A DNA stretch of 64,000 nt from Halomonas sp. Bachu 37 (GCF_039691755.1 NZ_CP137552.1:496001-560000); one strand, 5' to 3'. Shown: positions 39,201-47,672, counted from the stretch's first letter. Notes: generated from the letters alone by a model not told the origin. Numbers and translations: made by a program.

Positions 39201-39580
39201 TCAACTGGTCGTTGTCGGACAACGTCACTCGGGTGGTGCTGACCTACGGCGTGGCGCACGGCTCCGACTTGCCGCTGATACACCAGTTGCTACGGCGTGC
39301 GGCGGACGACAATCTCCGGGTACTCGTCGATCCGGAGCCACAGGTGTTCTGCATGAGTTATGGCCCGCACAGCCTCAATTTCGAGTTGCGTATTTTCGTC
39401 GACGATCTGCTGGATCGCCTCTATGCCGCCGACGAGATCAACTGCCGGGTGGACGCACTGTTCCGGGAGCATGGCATCAAGGTGGCGTTCGAACAGCTGG
39501 ATGTGTGGCTGCATGGCGAGGGCAGCGACGCGGTCAAGGTGCTGAGCCGCAAGCCGCAAGCTGCAAGACGGGAGGCGTGA
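36212..39580 (+). CDS. Large MscS-superfamily mechanosensitive channel (MscK/MscM-like)
   Basis: 1122 residues from the GTG at 36212; a TTG at 36203 is equally possible, and neither has a clear ribosome site. A signal peptide (LVLSLFLLLFLMLGFTTAVHA) leads to a long periplasmic coiled-coil domain (about 50-510, very rich in Gln, Glu, Arg and Leu), then about ten membrane segments (about 525-940). The pore-lining helix and MscS beta domain follow: LSVGLGFGLQEIFANFISGLI and FERPIRIGDTITLGNLHGTV. These giant relatives release solutes on osmotic downshock, sometimes needing K+. It ends two bases before the convergent tlyA. Confidence 0.9.
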   Translation: MKSSPLPSSLVFCHRWHRPVQYLVLSLFLLLFLMLGFTTAVHAVEGVPEQEEIQQRLAQYEATEGEAAPTEEAEALQAALDAYERLEAVTSRLRTLEQRVQQAPDELLRLERELRAEEESTESLSVASLGELALDELEGRQKEALRELEQLQDRVAEINAQLLEAQTLPERAQQAIGDALQRADRLRRALEERETLLSNRQLAFSDDPQVIRLRLERAVAELEIRYHQRELSAHSRLRELAQQRQELLSLQIDQQERQLTLLESVIDRQRRLLSEQAIADAARDDPLIAQGHPVVARAQQINQNLGLELLRVTDRSNSLARESIDVRRQLDLVRHLQRSLNVQIESIRGSQLLARILREQRQALPNVSSRQDLQEEIADLRLKQFDLGRQRDQLRQGEKLATQRLQEAGVDVTPGLVNSLERLYQSRRELVEQLEQIYSELLSSAIELQLNHQQLVETTRDLRATLDEQLFWAANSRPLDIAWLRQLPTFIRDEWRDGEWREALPNAWQMPGLGFLAGLPLWLASALLMLLRRRIKSVLAVIHSQIGRLKSDTQLHTPKAVFFNAMLALSGPLALAGVGVGLHMDNQALSLVLAPALLQLALSWAVIAWARRLLVPDGVAERHFNWPVRYNLQLRRLLGGLGLALVPVLSIAALSGDLSIALAQRPIALGLFALGLVAMSVIITRLILAHMPFFGVHLFRLCLGLGLALVPLFLLLLVVVGYEYTALQLVGRFAITLYLLGMWVVVEATVVRSLAVAARRLAYRRALARRHAQVQEGAEGGLEVVEEPPLDMEKINLQSLRLSKLILLIGFAALLYLVWADLLNVLGYLDRVALWDSGDEELGDTLSLSDFFTALLVVSLTFFMARNLPGLLEVMVLSRLTLKQGSAYAMTSLLSYTIVGSGIVIALATLGVSWDKLQWLVAALSVGLGFGLQEIFANFISGLIILFERPIRIGDTITLGNLHGTVSRIRIRATTVTDFDRKEIIIPNKTFVTDQLINWSLSDNVTRVVLTYGVAHGSDLPLIHQLLRRAADDNLRVLVDPEPQVFCMSYGPHSLNFELRIFVDDLLDRLYAADEINCRVDALFREHGIKVAFEQLDVWLHGEGSDAVKVLSRKPQAARREA

Positions 39581-39581
39581 G

Positions 39582-40337
39582 TCAGCGGCGTCGTCCCAGA
39601 AGCAGGAATTCGCGGTTGCCGTCGCCTCCGGTGATCGGGCTCTCCTGCCAGTGTTCGACGCTGAAACCGTGGGTGTCGCAGCACTGGCGAATCCGGGCTT
39701 CCACGTCTGTGTAGCGGCCGGGGTCGCGAACCACTCCACGGGCATCCACCGCGTCGGGTCCCAGCTCGAACTGGGGCTTGACCAGGGAGATCAACTGCCC
39801 ACCCGCAGGCAACAGCGCCGCGATTTCGGGTACGATCAGCGTTTGCGATATGAACGAGACATCCATTACCGCAGTGGTGGCGGGGTAGGCGGCGAGTGCG
39901 GCAAGGACCTCCTCGGATTGACTCATGTGGCGCGCATTGATCCCTTCGAGACAGTTCACGCGCGGATCTTGGCGCAGGGACGCGTCCAACTGGCCATGGC
40001 CGACCTCGACACCCACCACATGCCGGGCGCCATAAGCGAGGGCGCAGTCGGTAAACCCGCCCGTCGATTGGCCCACATCCAGCACCGTGACGTTCTCAAG
40101 CGATAATCCCAGCGTTTCGAGCACGGCTTCGAGCTTCAAGCCGCCGCGTGAGACGTAGCGCTCTTCCGGGTCTTCGCCGACCGCTAGAACAGTGGTCTCG
40201 GCAAGCTTTTCGCCCGGCTTGGTCAACAGGCGACCACTCTCCGCTAGCGCCACCTTGCCATTGCGAATCAGGCGTTGGGCGCGGGTGCGCGAGCGGGCTA
40301 GGCCCAGGGTTACCAGCAGTTGGTCGAGTCGAGGCAT
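39582..40337 (-). CDS. tlyA: TlyA-family rRNA 2'-O-methyltransferase
   Basis: 251 residues from the ATG at 40337 (MPRLDQLLVTLGLARSRTRAQ). An N-terminal S4 RNA-binding domain (about 1-60) is followed by an FtsJ-like SAM domain with TVLDVGQSTGGFTDCAL (about 85-100). Lys and Glu positions of the catalytic tetrad are visible in SRGGLKLE, LISLVKPQFELG and GDGNREFLLLG. Mycobacterial TlyA methylates 16S and 23S rRNA; older annotation calls the family hemolysin A. It is convergent with the channel gene, one base apart. Confidence 0.9.
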   Translation of the reverse strand: MPRLDQLLVTLGLARSRTRAQRLIRNGKVALAESGRLLTKPGEKLAETTVLAVGEDPEERYVSRGGLKLEAVLETLGLSLENVTVLDVGQSTGGFTDCALAYGARHVVGVEVGHGQLDASLRQDPRVNCLEGINARHMSQSEEVLAALAAYPATTAVMDVSFISQTLIVPEIAALLPAGGQLISLVKPQFELGPDAVDARGVVRDPGRYTDVEARIRQCCDTHGFSVEHWQESPITGGDGNREFLLLGRRR

Positions 40338-40425
40338 GAAGACGTTCGCAAGCAATCGGAAGGGGAGCGCGATTATAACGGCTGCCAGCACCGGGGACGA
40401 GGCAGCTATGTCGATGAGATAGGAA

Positions 40426-40450
40426 AAGGCCGGGCTATCAGCCCGGCCTT
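40426..40450 (-). terminator. Terminator of the ATP-grasp/677-residue gene pair
   Basis: A perfect 11-bp stem (AAGGCCGGGCT/AGCCCGGCCTT) with a 3-base loop is followed by TTTTCC on the minus strand, 6 bp past the stop of the 677-residue gene. Confidence 0.88.
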
Positions 40451-40455
40451 GTGGG

Positions 40456-42489
40456 TCATGCCTGGGTATGGGACCCATCGTCGGCCTGAAGTTCGGTAGG
40501 GGGAATGCGAGCGGCCCCCCAGCTGCGCATCAAATATCCTTTCACACTTTCCAGCTCGTCCTGGCTGACCTTGGCCAGCTCGCCCCGCTCGAGAGGATCG
40601 TAGTGATAGATGTACAGGCGTGAAGCGAACTGCTCGAAAGGCAGGGACGCCTCGCCGAAGCGCTCGCCATAGCCGGCGGTACTGACCTTGACGTTATCCC
40701 CCCAATCCTGGCCACTGTCGTTGTTCGGGTTGTAGAAATAGACCCGCATGTCTTCGTCGGGATCGAGGGTGATGCGAAGGATGGTAATCGCATGCCAGCC
40801 GATGAAGCGTGCCGCGCTATCGGTAATGGCGATACCCGCCGGTTGCGGATGGATCAAGGGCTGGTTGCCGTTGTAGAACGGATGATAGCTGGCGTAGAAG
40901 TGACGCAGGAAGTCGTCCACATCGCACAACTGCCCGGTGGCGACATCGACATTGATACGAAAACCGCGACCGGACCACCAGCCATGGAACTCGGGATTCA
41001 CCCAGCGGTGGGGGTCGCCCTCACGGTCGATGCACTGCCTGCCCATTTCCGCGTAGATACGGTCCAGGTGCGGCACGACCAGCAACGAGACAGGATCGAG
41101 ATCCATGGGCAGTTCCGTGGCGACACCCGACAGGCTCTCCATGGATGAGATCGGCCGGCCTTCGAAATGCATGATGATTTCATCGTCACGCGCCGCCCAG
41201 GCCACCATCTGCAACAGATAGTCTGGATCGTTGTAGGCCCACATCGAGAGCGCCCGCGCCGATTGGCATGTCGGGTTGTTGCCCTGGCCGACGCCCAAGG
41301 GGAGGCCTAGCATGCACAGCACGCCTTCGAGCAGTCGAGCGCGGGGAGACGCGTATTCGCCGTAAGCGAGGGTCAGCCGTGCTTCGGACCACTCGCTAAG
41401 TTGCAGACCCAGCTGACGCCACATGGCCGGCGCGACGGGCGGCTGGTAGAGAATGCCGCGTTCCAGCATCAAGGCCAGGCCGTACACGGCCTGGGGCGTA
41501 GCAGGGTAGACCGCTCCGCGAATCAAGGCGTGAACCAGGTCGTGGTAGCACATTAGGCAGTCGCGACCGGTGGAGGAGAGGCCCATCGCTTCGGCGAGTA
41601 GATGGTCGCCCTCTTCCAGCAGGTAGCGCAGCAGCACGGTATGGTAGGGCGAGACCAGCCCGGTATCGTGCATGGCCCGGGCGAAGCCCGTCGCTTCGGC
41701 CTGGAGTGCCGTCTGGTCCATGCGCTCCAGACGGTCGCGATAGACGTCCACACCAGGATCTTCGCGACAGGCCTGGGTGGGCCCGAATAGCGAACTGACC
41801 AGGCGATCGGCGCCCTGACCGCTGGCGCCCAGGTCGATGTTGGGATTGATCTGGCACAAGGCGATCTGGGTAATCATCTGCTTGATCGAGTCCACCTGGA
41901 TCGGGCGTTGCTTGAGGATTCGCCAGATCTCATCGATCAATTGATCGATGATGTGCTCGTAGCCGATGCGTTGCGCCAAGTGCTGGAACAACTGGCGCGG
42001 AAGGTCGGCCAGGCGCCCCTGGGTTTCCCGTTCGGCTTCGCTTGGCGCATTGAATAAAAGCCCCAGATTGATGGCCATCACCTGGGTCAGGTAATGGTGC
42101 GCTTGCTCTGCGGATATCTGGGAGTGGAGGTAGTCTCCCTTGGCCACGGCGAGCAGGCGCAGCTCGCTAATTGCCTCGATCACTACGACATTGGCGTCGC
42201 CGCTCTTCAAGGAGTGGGAAGTGAGTGAAGGTACCAGGTATTGTGGCGTTTCCCAGTCCGAGCCGGCAAACAGGCCCGCTTCCTCGAGGACCTGGGCACG
42301 CGCTTCCACTGCGGTACAGCCACCTTCCTGCAACAGTACGCGTCGTGCGGTATCCAGGACGCGTGGAAGTTTGCCCGGCTTGGAAAACTCCGGCGCCTGC
42401 GTAAGCAGGCGCACAGCGTCGTCCAGTTTGATCAACAGCTCGTTCAGCTTGGGATTATCCGACGGCTGCGATGAAGTATGGGTCGTCAC
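40456..42489 (-). CDS. Uncharacterised 677-residue protein with papain-like catalytic residues
   Basis: I do not recognise a named family. Translation starts at a GTG (42489) with AAGGAG 6 bp upstream. No signal peptide or membrane segment is seen, so it is probably cytosolic. The first about 370 residues look mostly helical. In the C-terminal third, GQGNNPTCQSAR places Gln402 six residues before Cys408, the same spacing as Gln19 and Cys25 in papain. FIGWHAITILRI provides His566, and VYFYNPNNDSGQDWGDN provides Asn587 followed by a WG pair, resembling the papain NSWGxxWG stretch. This triad is my inference. It is 31 bp downstream of an ATP-grasp gene, shares its terminator, and is probably co-transcribed. 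A non-catalytic relative is also possible. Confidence 0.75.
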   Translation of the reverse strand: MTTHTSSQPSDNPKLNELLIKLDDAVRLLTQAPEFSKPGKLPRVLDTARRVLLQEGGCTAVEARAQVLEEAGLFAGSDWETPQYLVPSLTSHSLKSGDANVVVIEAISELRLLAVAKGDYLHSQISAEQAHHYLTQVMAINLGLLFNAPSEAERETQGRLADLPRQLFQHLAQRIGYEHIIDQLIDEIWRILKQRPIQVDSIKQMITQIALCQINPNIDLGASGQGADRLVSSLFGPTQACREDPGVDVYRDRLERMDQTALQAEATGFARAMHDTGLVSPYHTVLLRYLLEEGDHLLAEAMGLSSTGRDCLMCYHDLVHALIRGAVYPATPQAVYGLALMLERGILYQPPVAPAMWRQLGLQLSEWSEARLTLAYGEYASPRARLLEGVLCMLGLPLGVGQGNNPTCQSARALSMWAYNDPDYLLQMVAWAARDDEIIMHFEGRPISSMESLSGVATELPMDLDPVSLLVVPHLDRIYAEMGRQCIDREGDPHRWVNPEFHGWWSGRGFRINVDVATGQLCDVDDFLRHFYASYHPFYNGNQPLIHPQPAGIAITDSAARFIGWHAITILRITLDPDEDMRVYFYNPNNDSGQDWGDNVKVSTAGYGERFGEASLPFEQFASRLYIYHYDPLERGELAKVSQDELESVKGYLMRSWGAARIPPTELQADDGSHTQA

Positions 42490-42520
42490 AAAGACTCCTT
42501 ATCCCTGCATGCAGACGGGA

Positions 42521-43744
42521 TTATACATAGAAGTCGAGGTCTTCCTGGCGTTTAAGTAGATCTCGAATGGTATGGGCGTCCTCTCCCTTGAAGTAGATCA
42601 GGCCCCAGTGGGTGCCGAAAGCGGTACGCTTGGTAACGGTCTCTTCCATGGGGGCGGTCAATTCGTGCGACTCGAAATAGGGGTGATCTTCGGTCTCCTC
42701 GGGAATTTCCAGGCGGCTGACGACGCGGCGGCGGGGATAAACGCCGAAGCAGCCGGCGAAGCCGTCGGCATCGACCACTTCCTTGGGGAAGAAGTCGGCG
42801 ACTTCCTCGGGGGTGCTGTGCGGGTCGAACACCAGCATGCTGGCCTGGTAGGCGTTGAAACCGTAGACCCGTTCGAGCAGTTCGAAGACCTTGAAGCCCG
42901 GCGGACGGTAGGCCACTTCGCCGAAGTACATCTCGCCGTCACTGGTGACGAAGTACTCTGGGTGAATCAAGCCGAAGTCGATATCGAATGTCTTGATCAG
43001 CTTTTCGATCTGTGCGGTGATCTGGGGACGGTATTTCTCCAGCTCAGGCGAGGCCGGCACGAACACCGAGTAGCCCAAGGTCACGTACTCGGAGATATTC
43101 AAGAAGGCGATCTTGCCGTTATGGATCCACGCTTCCACGGCGAATTCCCAGCCGTCGAGGTGGGATTCCATCAATACCGGGAACTCCTCGTCCGGAATGG
43201 TATCTACTTCATCCGGAGTACGAATGACCCGGTGGCCGAGACAGCCGGCCTTGTCGAAGGCCTTGAGATGGATAGGGTCGTTGGGATCGCCGTCCAGCTT
43301 GAGCAGCGTCTGGTTGACGCGTTTGAGAAAGCGGACCACGTCTTCCTTGTCGTGAGCTTCCTCGAATATGCCTACGCGAATGCCTCCGAGCTGGGCGCGC
43401 CGCTTCATCAGTGCCTTGTCCCGCAGCAACAGCGACTGACCATAGAGACGCGGGTTATCCAGCAGGACGGAATTGATGGCGCCGGCCCACTCCACAGTCT
43501 CCTCGAACAGGGGAATGGCGACATTGACGCCTTTCTCCTTCAATGTTTCGGCGATTTCCATCGAACGATCATTGAGACGCTCGAAATTCCAGGGTACGTA
43601 GGGAATGTCGTGTTTTTGGCAATATTCCTCGGCCCAGTCCGGAGCCACAACGATATAGCGGCGATCGAAATTCTCCGCCGCCTCAATGGCGTTCAGGCTC
43701 CAGCCAAGCAAAGCGATATAACCTTTGTTGGGATCCTTTTGCAT
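42521..43744 (-). CDS. ATP-grasp ligase of unknown substrate
   Basis: 407 residues. The N-terminal part (YIALLGWSLNAIEAAENFDRRYIVV) is a Rossmann-like pre-ATP-grasp domain. The ATP-grasp domain spans about 120-320, with PVLMESHLDGWEFAVEAWIHNG (split near residues 185-206) and the metal-binding strand GEMYFGEVAYRPPGF near residues 278-292. That strand follows the ExNxRPG pattern, but Ala replaces the usual Asn. Such enzymes join a carboxylate to an amine or thiol via an acyl phosphate; the substrate cannot be read here. Some similar proteins are annotated loosely as biotin carboxylase-like. It precedes the papain-like gene on one transcript. Confidence 0.85.
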   Translation of the reverse strand: MQKDPNKGYIALLGWSLNAIEAAENFDRRYIVVAPDWAEEYCQKHDIPYVPWNFERLNDRSMEIAETLKEKGVNVAIPLFEETVEWAGAINSVLLDNPRLYGQSLLLRDKALMKRRAQLGGIRVGIFEEAHDKEDVVRFLKRVNQTLLKLDGDPNDPIHLKAFDKAGCLGHRVIRTPDEVDTIPDEEFPVLMESHLDGWEFAVEAWIHNGKIAFLNISEYVTLGYSVFVPASPELEKYRPQITAQIEKLIKTFDIDFGLIHPEYFVTSDGEMYFGEVAYRPPGFKVFELLERVYGFNAYQASMLVFDPHSTPEEVADFFPKEVVDADGFAGCFGVYPRRRVVSRLEIPEETEDHPYFESHELTAPMEETVTKRTAFGTHWGLIYFKGEDAHTIRDLLKRQEDLDFYV

Positions 43745-43945
43745 GGTGTTGACTCCAGGTCGATGGGGGTGCCTCTTGGTAAAAGCATCAAGCGGTCCCC
43801 TTCACCTTAGACGACAGTAGCGCTCTAGGGCCATGTTGAAAGATGGAAACATGCCAATGTCGCTGCCGGCAGCAGAGCAGAATAGGCGAATGTGATAATC
43901 TAGCCGGATTCAATTTTTTCATGGCGGCAAGAGGAACGGGCCAAG

Positions 43946-44275
43946 ATGGCGGCCAAGCCGATCTATCGTGTAGTGGTTCACCAACAGGGTGAAATCTGGG
44001 ATTTATATGTCAAAGAGATATTTCAAAGCGAACTCTGGGGGTTTATTGAAGTCGAGGAGTTTGTCTTTGGCGATACCTCGCGCATGGTAGTGGATCCTGC
44101 AACGGAAAAACTCCAGCGAACGTTCGAGGGGGTCAAGCGCAGTTATCTTCCCCTGAACGCGATCGTGCGTATCGACGAAGTCGAGCGCGAAGGGCCGCTG
44201 CGAGCGGTCAAGAGCGATGCCCGAGTGACGGAGTTCCCCCGTCCGTTCACGCTTCCTCCACGCGGCGATGGCTGA
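43946..44275 (+). CDS. DUF1820 family protein
   Basis: 109 residues, soluble and compact. It begins AAKPIYRVVVHQQGEIWDLY, and includes GFIEVEEFVFG and LPLNAIVRIDEVEREG, all typical of DUF1820, a small conserved gammaproteobacterial family of unknown function. A likely -10 element (TGTGATAATCT) lies about 50 bp upstream. It is divergent from the ATP-grasp gene, with 200 bp between their starts. Confidence 0.85.
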   Translation: MAAKPIYRVVVHQQGEIWDLYVKEIFQSELWGFIEVEEFVFGDTSRMVVDPATEKLQRTFEGVKRSYLPLNAIVRIDEVEREGPLRAVKSDARVTEFPRPFTLPPRGDG

Positions 44276-44353
44276 GTGGAGCCCGGCGCCGGCTGCATGG
44301 CTCATCCCGGCGTCGGCGAACGGCCAAAGCGCCTTTAACCAGGACAAGATGTA

Positions 44354-44986
44354 ATGCGAGTAAAAGTTACCAATCCCCGTTTCAATGCGTTGTTGGCCGC
44401 TCTGTTGCTGAGTGCCGCCAGTGGCGCTAGTCAAGCCCAAACCGGCGATGCCTGGGTAAGCGATGAGTTGACTACCTATGTCCGTAGCGGACCGACCGAT
44501 GGCTATCGCATCATCGGAACGCTTTCCGCCGGCGAGCAGGTCCAGATACTGGAAAACAGCGGCGATTACAGTCGGGTGCGTAATAACGACGGTGAAGTCG
44601 TCTGGGTATTGAGCAGTGAACTCCAGCAGACGCCCAGCGCCCGGGAGCAGCTTCCCGAGCTTGAAGAGCAGGTCGAATCCCTGTCGACGGAGCTGGAAGG
44701 GATCAACGATGAGTGGGAGCAGCGAGTCGAGGACATGTCCCAGTCGTTGGACACTCGCCAGCAGCGTATCGATGCTCTGGAGAGCAGCAACCAAGAACTC
44801 GCCAGTGAGGCCGAGCAGTCGCGACAGCGCATTCGTGAGCTGCAGGCGCGCCTGGAAACCCAGGAAGAAGACCTGCTGTTGCGTTATTTCATGTATGGCG
44901 GCGGGGTTGCCGGCGCCGGCTTGCTGGTGGGATTGATCATTCCTCACTTGCCGCGGCGGCGCAAAAAACGCGACCGCTGGTTCTGA
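44354..44986 (+). CDS. SH3-domain membrane protein (TIGR04211 / YgiM type)
   Basis: 210 residues. The signal peptide ends near SQA-QTG. A bacterial SH3 domain (about 33-95, with YVRSGPTDGYRIIGTLSAGEQ) is followed by a coiled coil (about 100-180, many Glu and Gln). A C-terminal membrane segment (YGGGVAGAGLLVGLIIPHL) and a basic tail RRRKKRDRWF complete it. The family is anchored in the inner membrane with its SH3 domain in the periplasm; its target is unknown. Confidence 0.88.
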   Translation: MRVKVTNPRFNALLAALLLSAASGASQAQTGDAWVSDELTTYVRSGPTDGYRIIGTLSAGEQVQILENSGDYSRVRNNDGEVVWVLSSELQQTPSAREQLPELEEQVESLSTELEGINDEWEQRVEDMSQSLDTRQQRIDALESSNQELASEAEQSRQRIRELQARLETQEEDLLLRYFMYGGGVAGAGLLVGLIIPHLPRRRKKRDRWF

Positions 44987-45034
44987 GATGACGTTTTCCG
45001 ATGTAAATCGATTGTCAAAGCAAGCGAGAGAGGC

Positions 45035-45667
45035 ATGAGCGAAGATTGGTTGGCACGCTGGAGGGAAGGGCGAATCGGCTTTCATCGCAGCGAGCCGCAT
45101 CCAGCATTGACGCATCACTGGCCTCGCCTCGGGGTTCCGGCGGGCACCAAGGTGTTGGTTCCGCTTTGCGGAAAAAGCGTGGATATGCGCTGGCTGGCGC
45201 AGCACGACTATCCGGTGCTGGGCATCGAGGTGGCGGCGGAGGCCATCGAGCAGTTTCTCGAGCAGAGCCCGGCGGAGGTATCGCGTTACCACAAGGCCGG
45301 ATTCGAGATAAGCCGGCAGGGCAGCGTCGAACTCTGGTGCGGTGATTTCTTTCACTTGCATATCGACCAGGCAGCGGAAATCGGCGCGTTCTACGATCGC
45401 GCTTCACTGATCGCCCTGCCTCCCGCCACACGTCATCGTTATGCCTTTCATCTGGCGCAGCTGATACCGCCGGGAGCGAAGGGGCTGCTGGTCAGCATCA
45501 CCCACGACGAATCATGGGAAGGACCGCCGTACAGCGTTCCCGCCGAGGAAATTCGAACGCTTTTCGAACCCAATTTTCGCCTGGTTCACCTGGAGGACAA
45601 TCCCGAGCAAGAGGATTCCAAGCGTGAATCGGTTTGGGAACTCGAACGGCGCGGCCCGCACGGATAG
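45035..45667 (+). CDS. tpm: Thiopurine S-methyltransferase family protein
   Basis: 210 residues. SAM-binding features of the TPMT family are visible: the N-terminal WLARWREGRIGFHRSEPHP, the loop VLVPLCGKSVDMRWLA (about 40-55) and GIEVAAEAIEQF (about 64-75), with YDRASLIALPP near 125. Bacterial Tpm methylates thiopurines and, in several species, selenium or tellurium oxyanions. A GAGAGAGG ribosome site precedes the ATG. The gene stands alone. Confidence 0.93.
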   Translation: MSEDWLARWREGRIGFHRSEPHPALTHHWPRLGVPAGTKVLVPLCGKSVDMRWLAQHDYPVLGIEVAAEAIEQFLEQSPAEVSRYHKAGFEISRQGSVELWCGDFFHLHIDQAAEIGAFYDRASLIALPPATRHRYAFHLAQLIPPGAKGLLVSITHDESWEGPPYSVPAEEIRTLFEPNFRLVHLEDNPEQEDSKRESVWELERRGPHG

Positions 45668-45685
45668 TTCCTCCAACCCAATGAG

Positions 45686-45726
45686 CATTTCGCCCCTGAT
45701 CCAGAAACCGGTCCAGGGGCGAAATG
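45686..45726. repeat. Long inverted repeat between convergent tpm and lipoprotein genes
   Basis: CATTTCGCCCCTG and its exact complement CAGGGGCGAAATG flank a 15-base centre. There is no T-run, so it is either a factor-assisted bidirectional terminator or an unrelated inverted repeat. Confidence 0.55.
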
Positions 45727-45766
45727 TGGCACGAACTTGCGACTAATCGACAACCGATTGGAACAT

Positions 45767-46360
45767 TCAGCGGGCCAGCAGGTTGGCCAATTCGGGGTCG
45801 CTGAAGGCTCGGTTGAGCGCATCGCTGAGCAAGTCGTTCAGCATCCGGGTATTGGCGTCGCGATCGGGCTTCAACGCATAGCCCTGGGTACGGCGGGACG
45901 TATAGGTACCGGTGTAGGTAGTGCCCTGGTTCTTGGCCTCGGCACGAAACACCGCTTCTAGACGCGCCTCATCCACCAGCGGCTGGCCGCTGTCACCCTT
46001 GCGATAGGCCAGGCTTTCCAGTACCAGCGTCAAGGAGGGGCGGCCTGCGGCCGGTTCGGTAGTAGGGGAGAAGCCCATGTCGCGTACCGCGCGCTGCGCC
46101 TGTTCTTGCAACCGTGGAATCAGCTCATGGCTATGGACGATGATCTGCGAGGTCGCCATGGATTGTCCGCTGCGGCTGCCGATCACTTCCGTGGCACGTC
46201 CATCCTGAGCGATCACGGTGACTTGCTGGCCCTGGCCCGCCTGGGGAACCGCGGCGCTGCGTTGAGGATTGAGCTGCAGGTAATGGGGGCTGGCGCAACC
46301 GGCGAGCCACGCACTGGCAAGCAGGATACCTGACATTTTTAAAAACTGGCGCCGAAGCAT
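45767..46360 (-). CDS. YajG-family lipoprotein
   Basis: 197 residues. The signal peptide ends in the lipobox LAGC (Cys at residue 22). The mature protein starts ASPHYLQLNPQRS and contains the YajG-type pattern SQIIVHSHELIPRLQEQ and PSLTLVLESLAYRKG. The role is unknown. With no Asp after the Cys, sorting to the outer membrane is expected. Confidence 0.82.
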   Translation of the reverse strand: MLRRQFLKMSGILLASAWLAGCASPHYLQLNPQRSAAVPQAGQGQQVTVIAQDGRATEVIGSRSGQSMATSQIIVHSHELIPRLQEQAQRAVRDMGFSPTTEPAAGRPSLTLVLESLAYRKGDSGQPLVDEARLEAVFRAEAKNQGTTYTGTYTSRRTQGYALKPDRDANTRMLNDLLSDALNRAFSDPELANLLAR

Positions 46361-46527
46361 GATCTTCCTCCGCTATGGCAAAACACCAGTATAACCCGTG
46401 TGTTGCGCCGGCGGTACGCGCAGGTGATGAGCTTTGCTACGGGTTTGACGACTCGATTCGCTATTGGCAACGAGCTGGCGTTCAGGCGGGTGAGCTTCCG
46501 AGTTGGCACGAACAAACACTATCGTTA

Positions 46528-46555
46528 GTTAGCCGCCCCGATTGGGTCGGCTAAC
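46528..46555 (-). terminator. Hairpin after cysA
   Basis: GTTAGCCG and CGGCTAAC form an 8-bp stem with an inner CCC/GGG pairing, about 25 bp past the cysA stop. No T-run is seen, so termination strength is uncertain. Confidence 0.45.
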
Positions 46556-46577
46556 GCTGCTGTGCCGGGAAACCGGT

Positions 46578-47672
46578 TTATGCGACGCGGCTCTGCTCCG
46601 CCGCGTTCGACTCCGCTTCGGGGAAGCGCCGCCAGTGGCGTGGATGGGCGAACAAGCGTTGGCCACGACTTAGCGACAGATGCTCAAAGTCGGTGTGGCG
46701 TACGGTGGCAAGCCAGGGTTGGGCTAGCCAGTCAGCCTCCAGCTCCACACGTACCTCGGCCCCCACCGGGGAAATTGCCGTGATCATTACCGGCAGATGG
46801 CTCTCGGAGGTAGGCTGCTCGGTCAGGCGCACTTCATGGGGGCGTAGCAAGAGCTCTACATGTCCATCGGGCAGATCGACGTGCCAGTACGCGTCGCCGC
46901 AGGTCAGGACGCCGTTCGTCACTTTCCCTTCCAGGTGATTCACATCGCCTAAAAACTCGAACACAAAGCGATTTTTCGGCGTGCGGTAGAGTAACTCGGG
47001 AGTGTCGATCTGTTCGATCCGGCCGTTGCTCATGACCACGACCCGATCTGAAAGCTCCAAGGCCTCTTCCTGGTCGTGGGTGACGAAGACACTGGTGAAG
47101 TCGAGCTCGTCGTGAAGATGCCGCAGCCAGCGGCGCAGGTCCTGGCGAACCTTGGCGTCGAGGGCGCCGAAGGGTTCGTCGAGAAGCAATACGTCGGGCT
47201 TTACCGCCAGGGCGCGGGCCAGCGAAACGCGCTGCTGCTGGCCACCGGAGAGCTGTGCGGGGTAACGCTTGGCGAATTGCTCCAGCTTGACCATTTCCAG
47301 CAGGCGGTGGACGCGGGCACGAATTTCACCGCTGCTCGGACGCTGCTTGCGCGGCATTACGCTCAAGCCGAACGCCACGTTGTCGTAGACGCTCATGTGG
47401 CGAAACAGGGCGTAGTGCTGGAACACGAAGCCGATTCGCCGGTCGCGCACGTGGACATGGGTGACGTCGCGGTCGCCGAAGAGGATTCTGCCCGGGGAAG
47501 GCTGGGTGTCAGCGGTTTCCAGTCCGGCCATGATGCGCAGCAGGGTGGTCTTTCCCGACCCGGACGGGCCGAGCAGTCCGACCAGTTCGCCCTCCTGGAT
47601 ATCCAGGCTGATCGGTTCCAGCGCCCGGGTCTTGCCAAAGTGCTTGGCAACATTATGAAGCTGGATACTCAT
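46578..47672 (-). CDS. cysA: Sulfate/thiosulfate ABC transporter ATPase
   Basis: 364 residues from the ATG at 47672 ([21 protein letters not shown]), overlapping the cysW stop as ATGA. Walker A is [14 protein letters not shown] (about 36-49), the signature [16 protein letters not shown] (about 139), Walker [12 protein letters not shown], and the H-loop [17 protein letters not shown]-like C-terminal domain is present (about 240-350). It powers sulfate import with CysT and CysW and the binding protein upstream. Confidence 0.94.
   Translation of the reverse strand: MSIQLHNVAKHFGKTRALEPISLDIQEGELVGLLGPSGSGKTTLLRIMAGLETADTQPSPGRILFGDRDVTHVHVRDRRIGFVFQHYALFRHMSVYDNVAFGLSVMPRKQRPSSGEIRARVHRLLEMVKLEQFAKRYPAQLSGGQQQRVSLARALAVKPDVLLLDEPFGALDAKVRQDLRRWLRHLHDELDFTSVFVTHDQEEALELSDRVVVMSNGRIEQIDTPELLYRTPKNRFVFEFLGDVNHLEGKVTNGVLTCGDAYWHVDLPDGHVELLLRPHEVRLTEQPTSESHLPVMITAISPVGAEVRVELEADWLAQPWLATVRHTDFEHLSLSRGQRLFAHPRHWRRFPEAESNAAEQSRVA

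Noticed and set aside
37313..39283. A 656-codon open frame opposite the MscS-type channel gene
   Set aside because: Antisense to the conserved channel. The translation is dominated by Gln, His and Arg and has no signal or domain.
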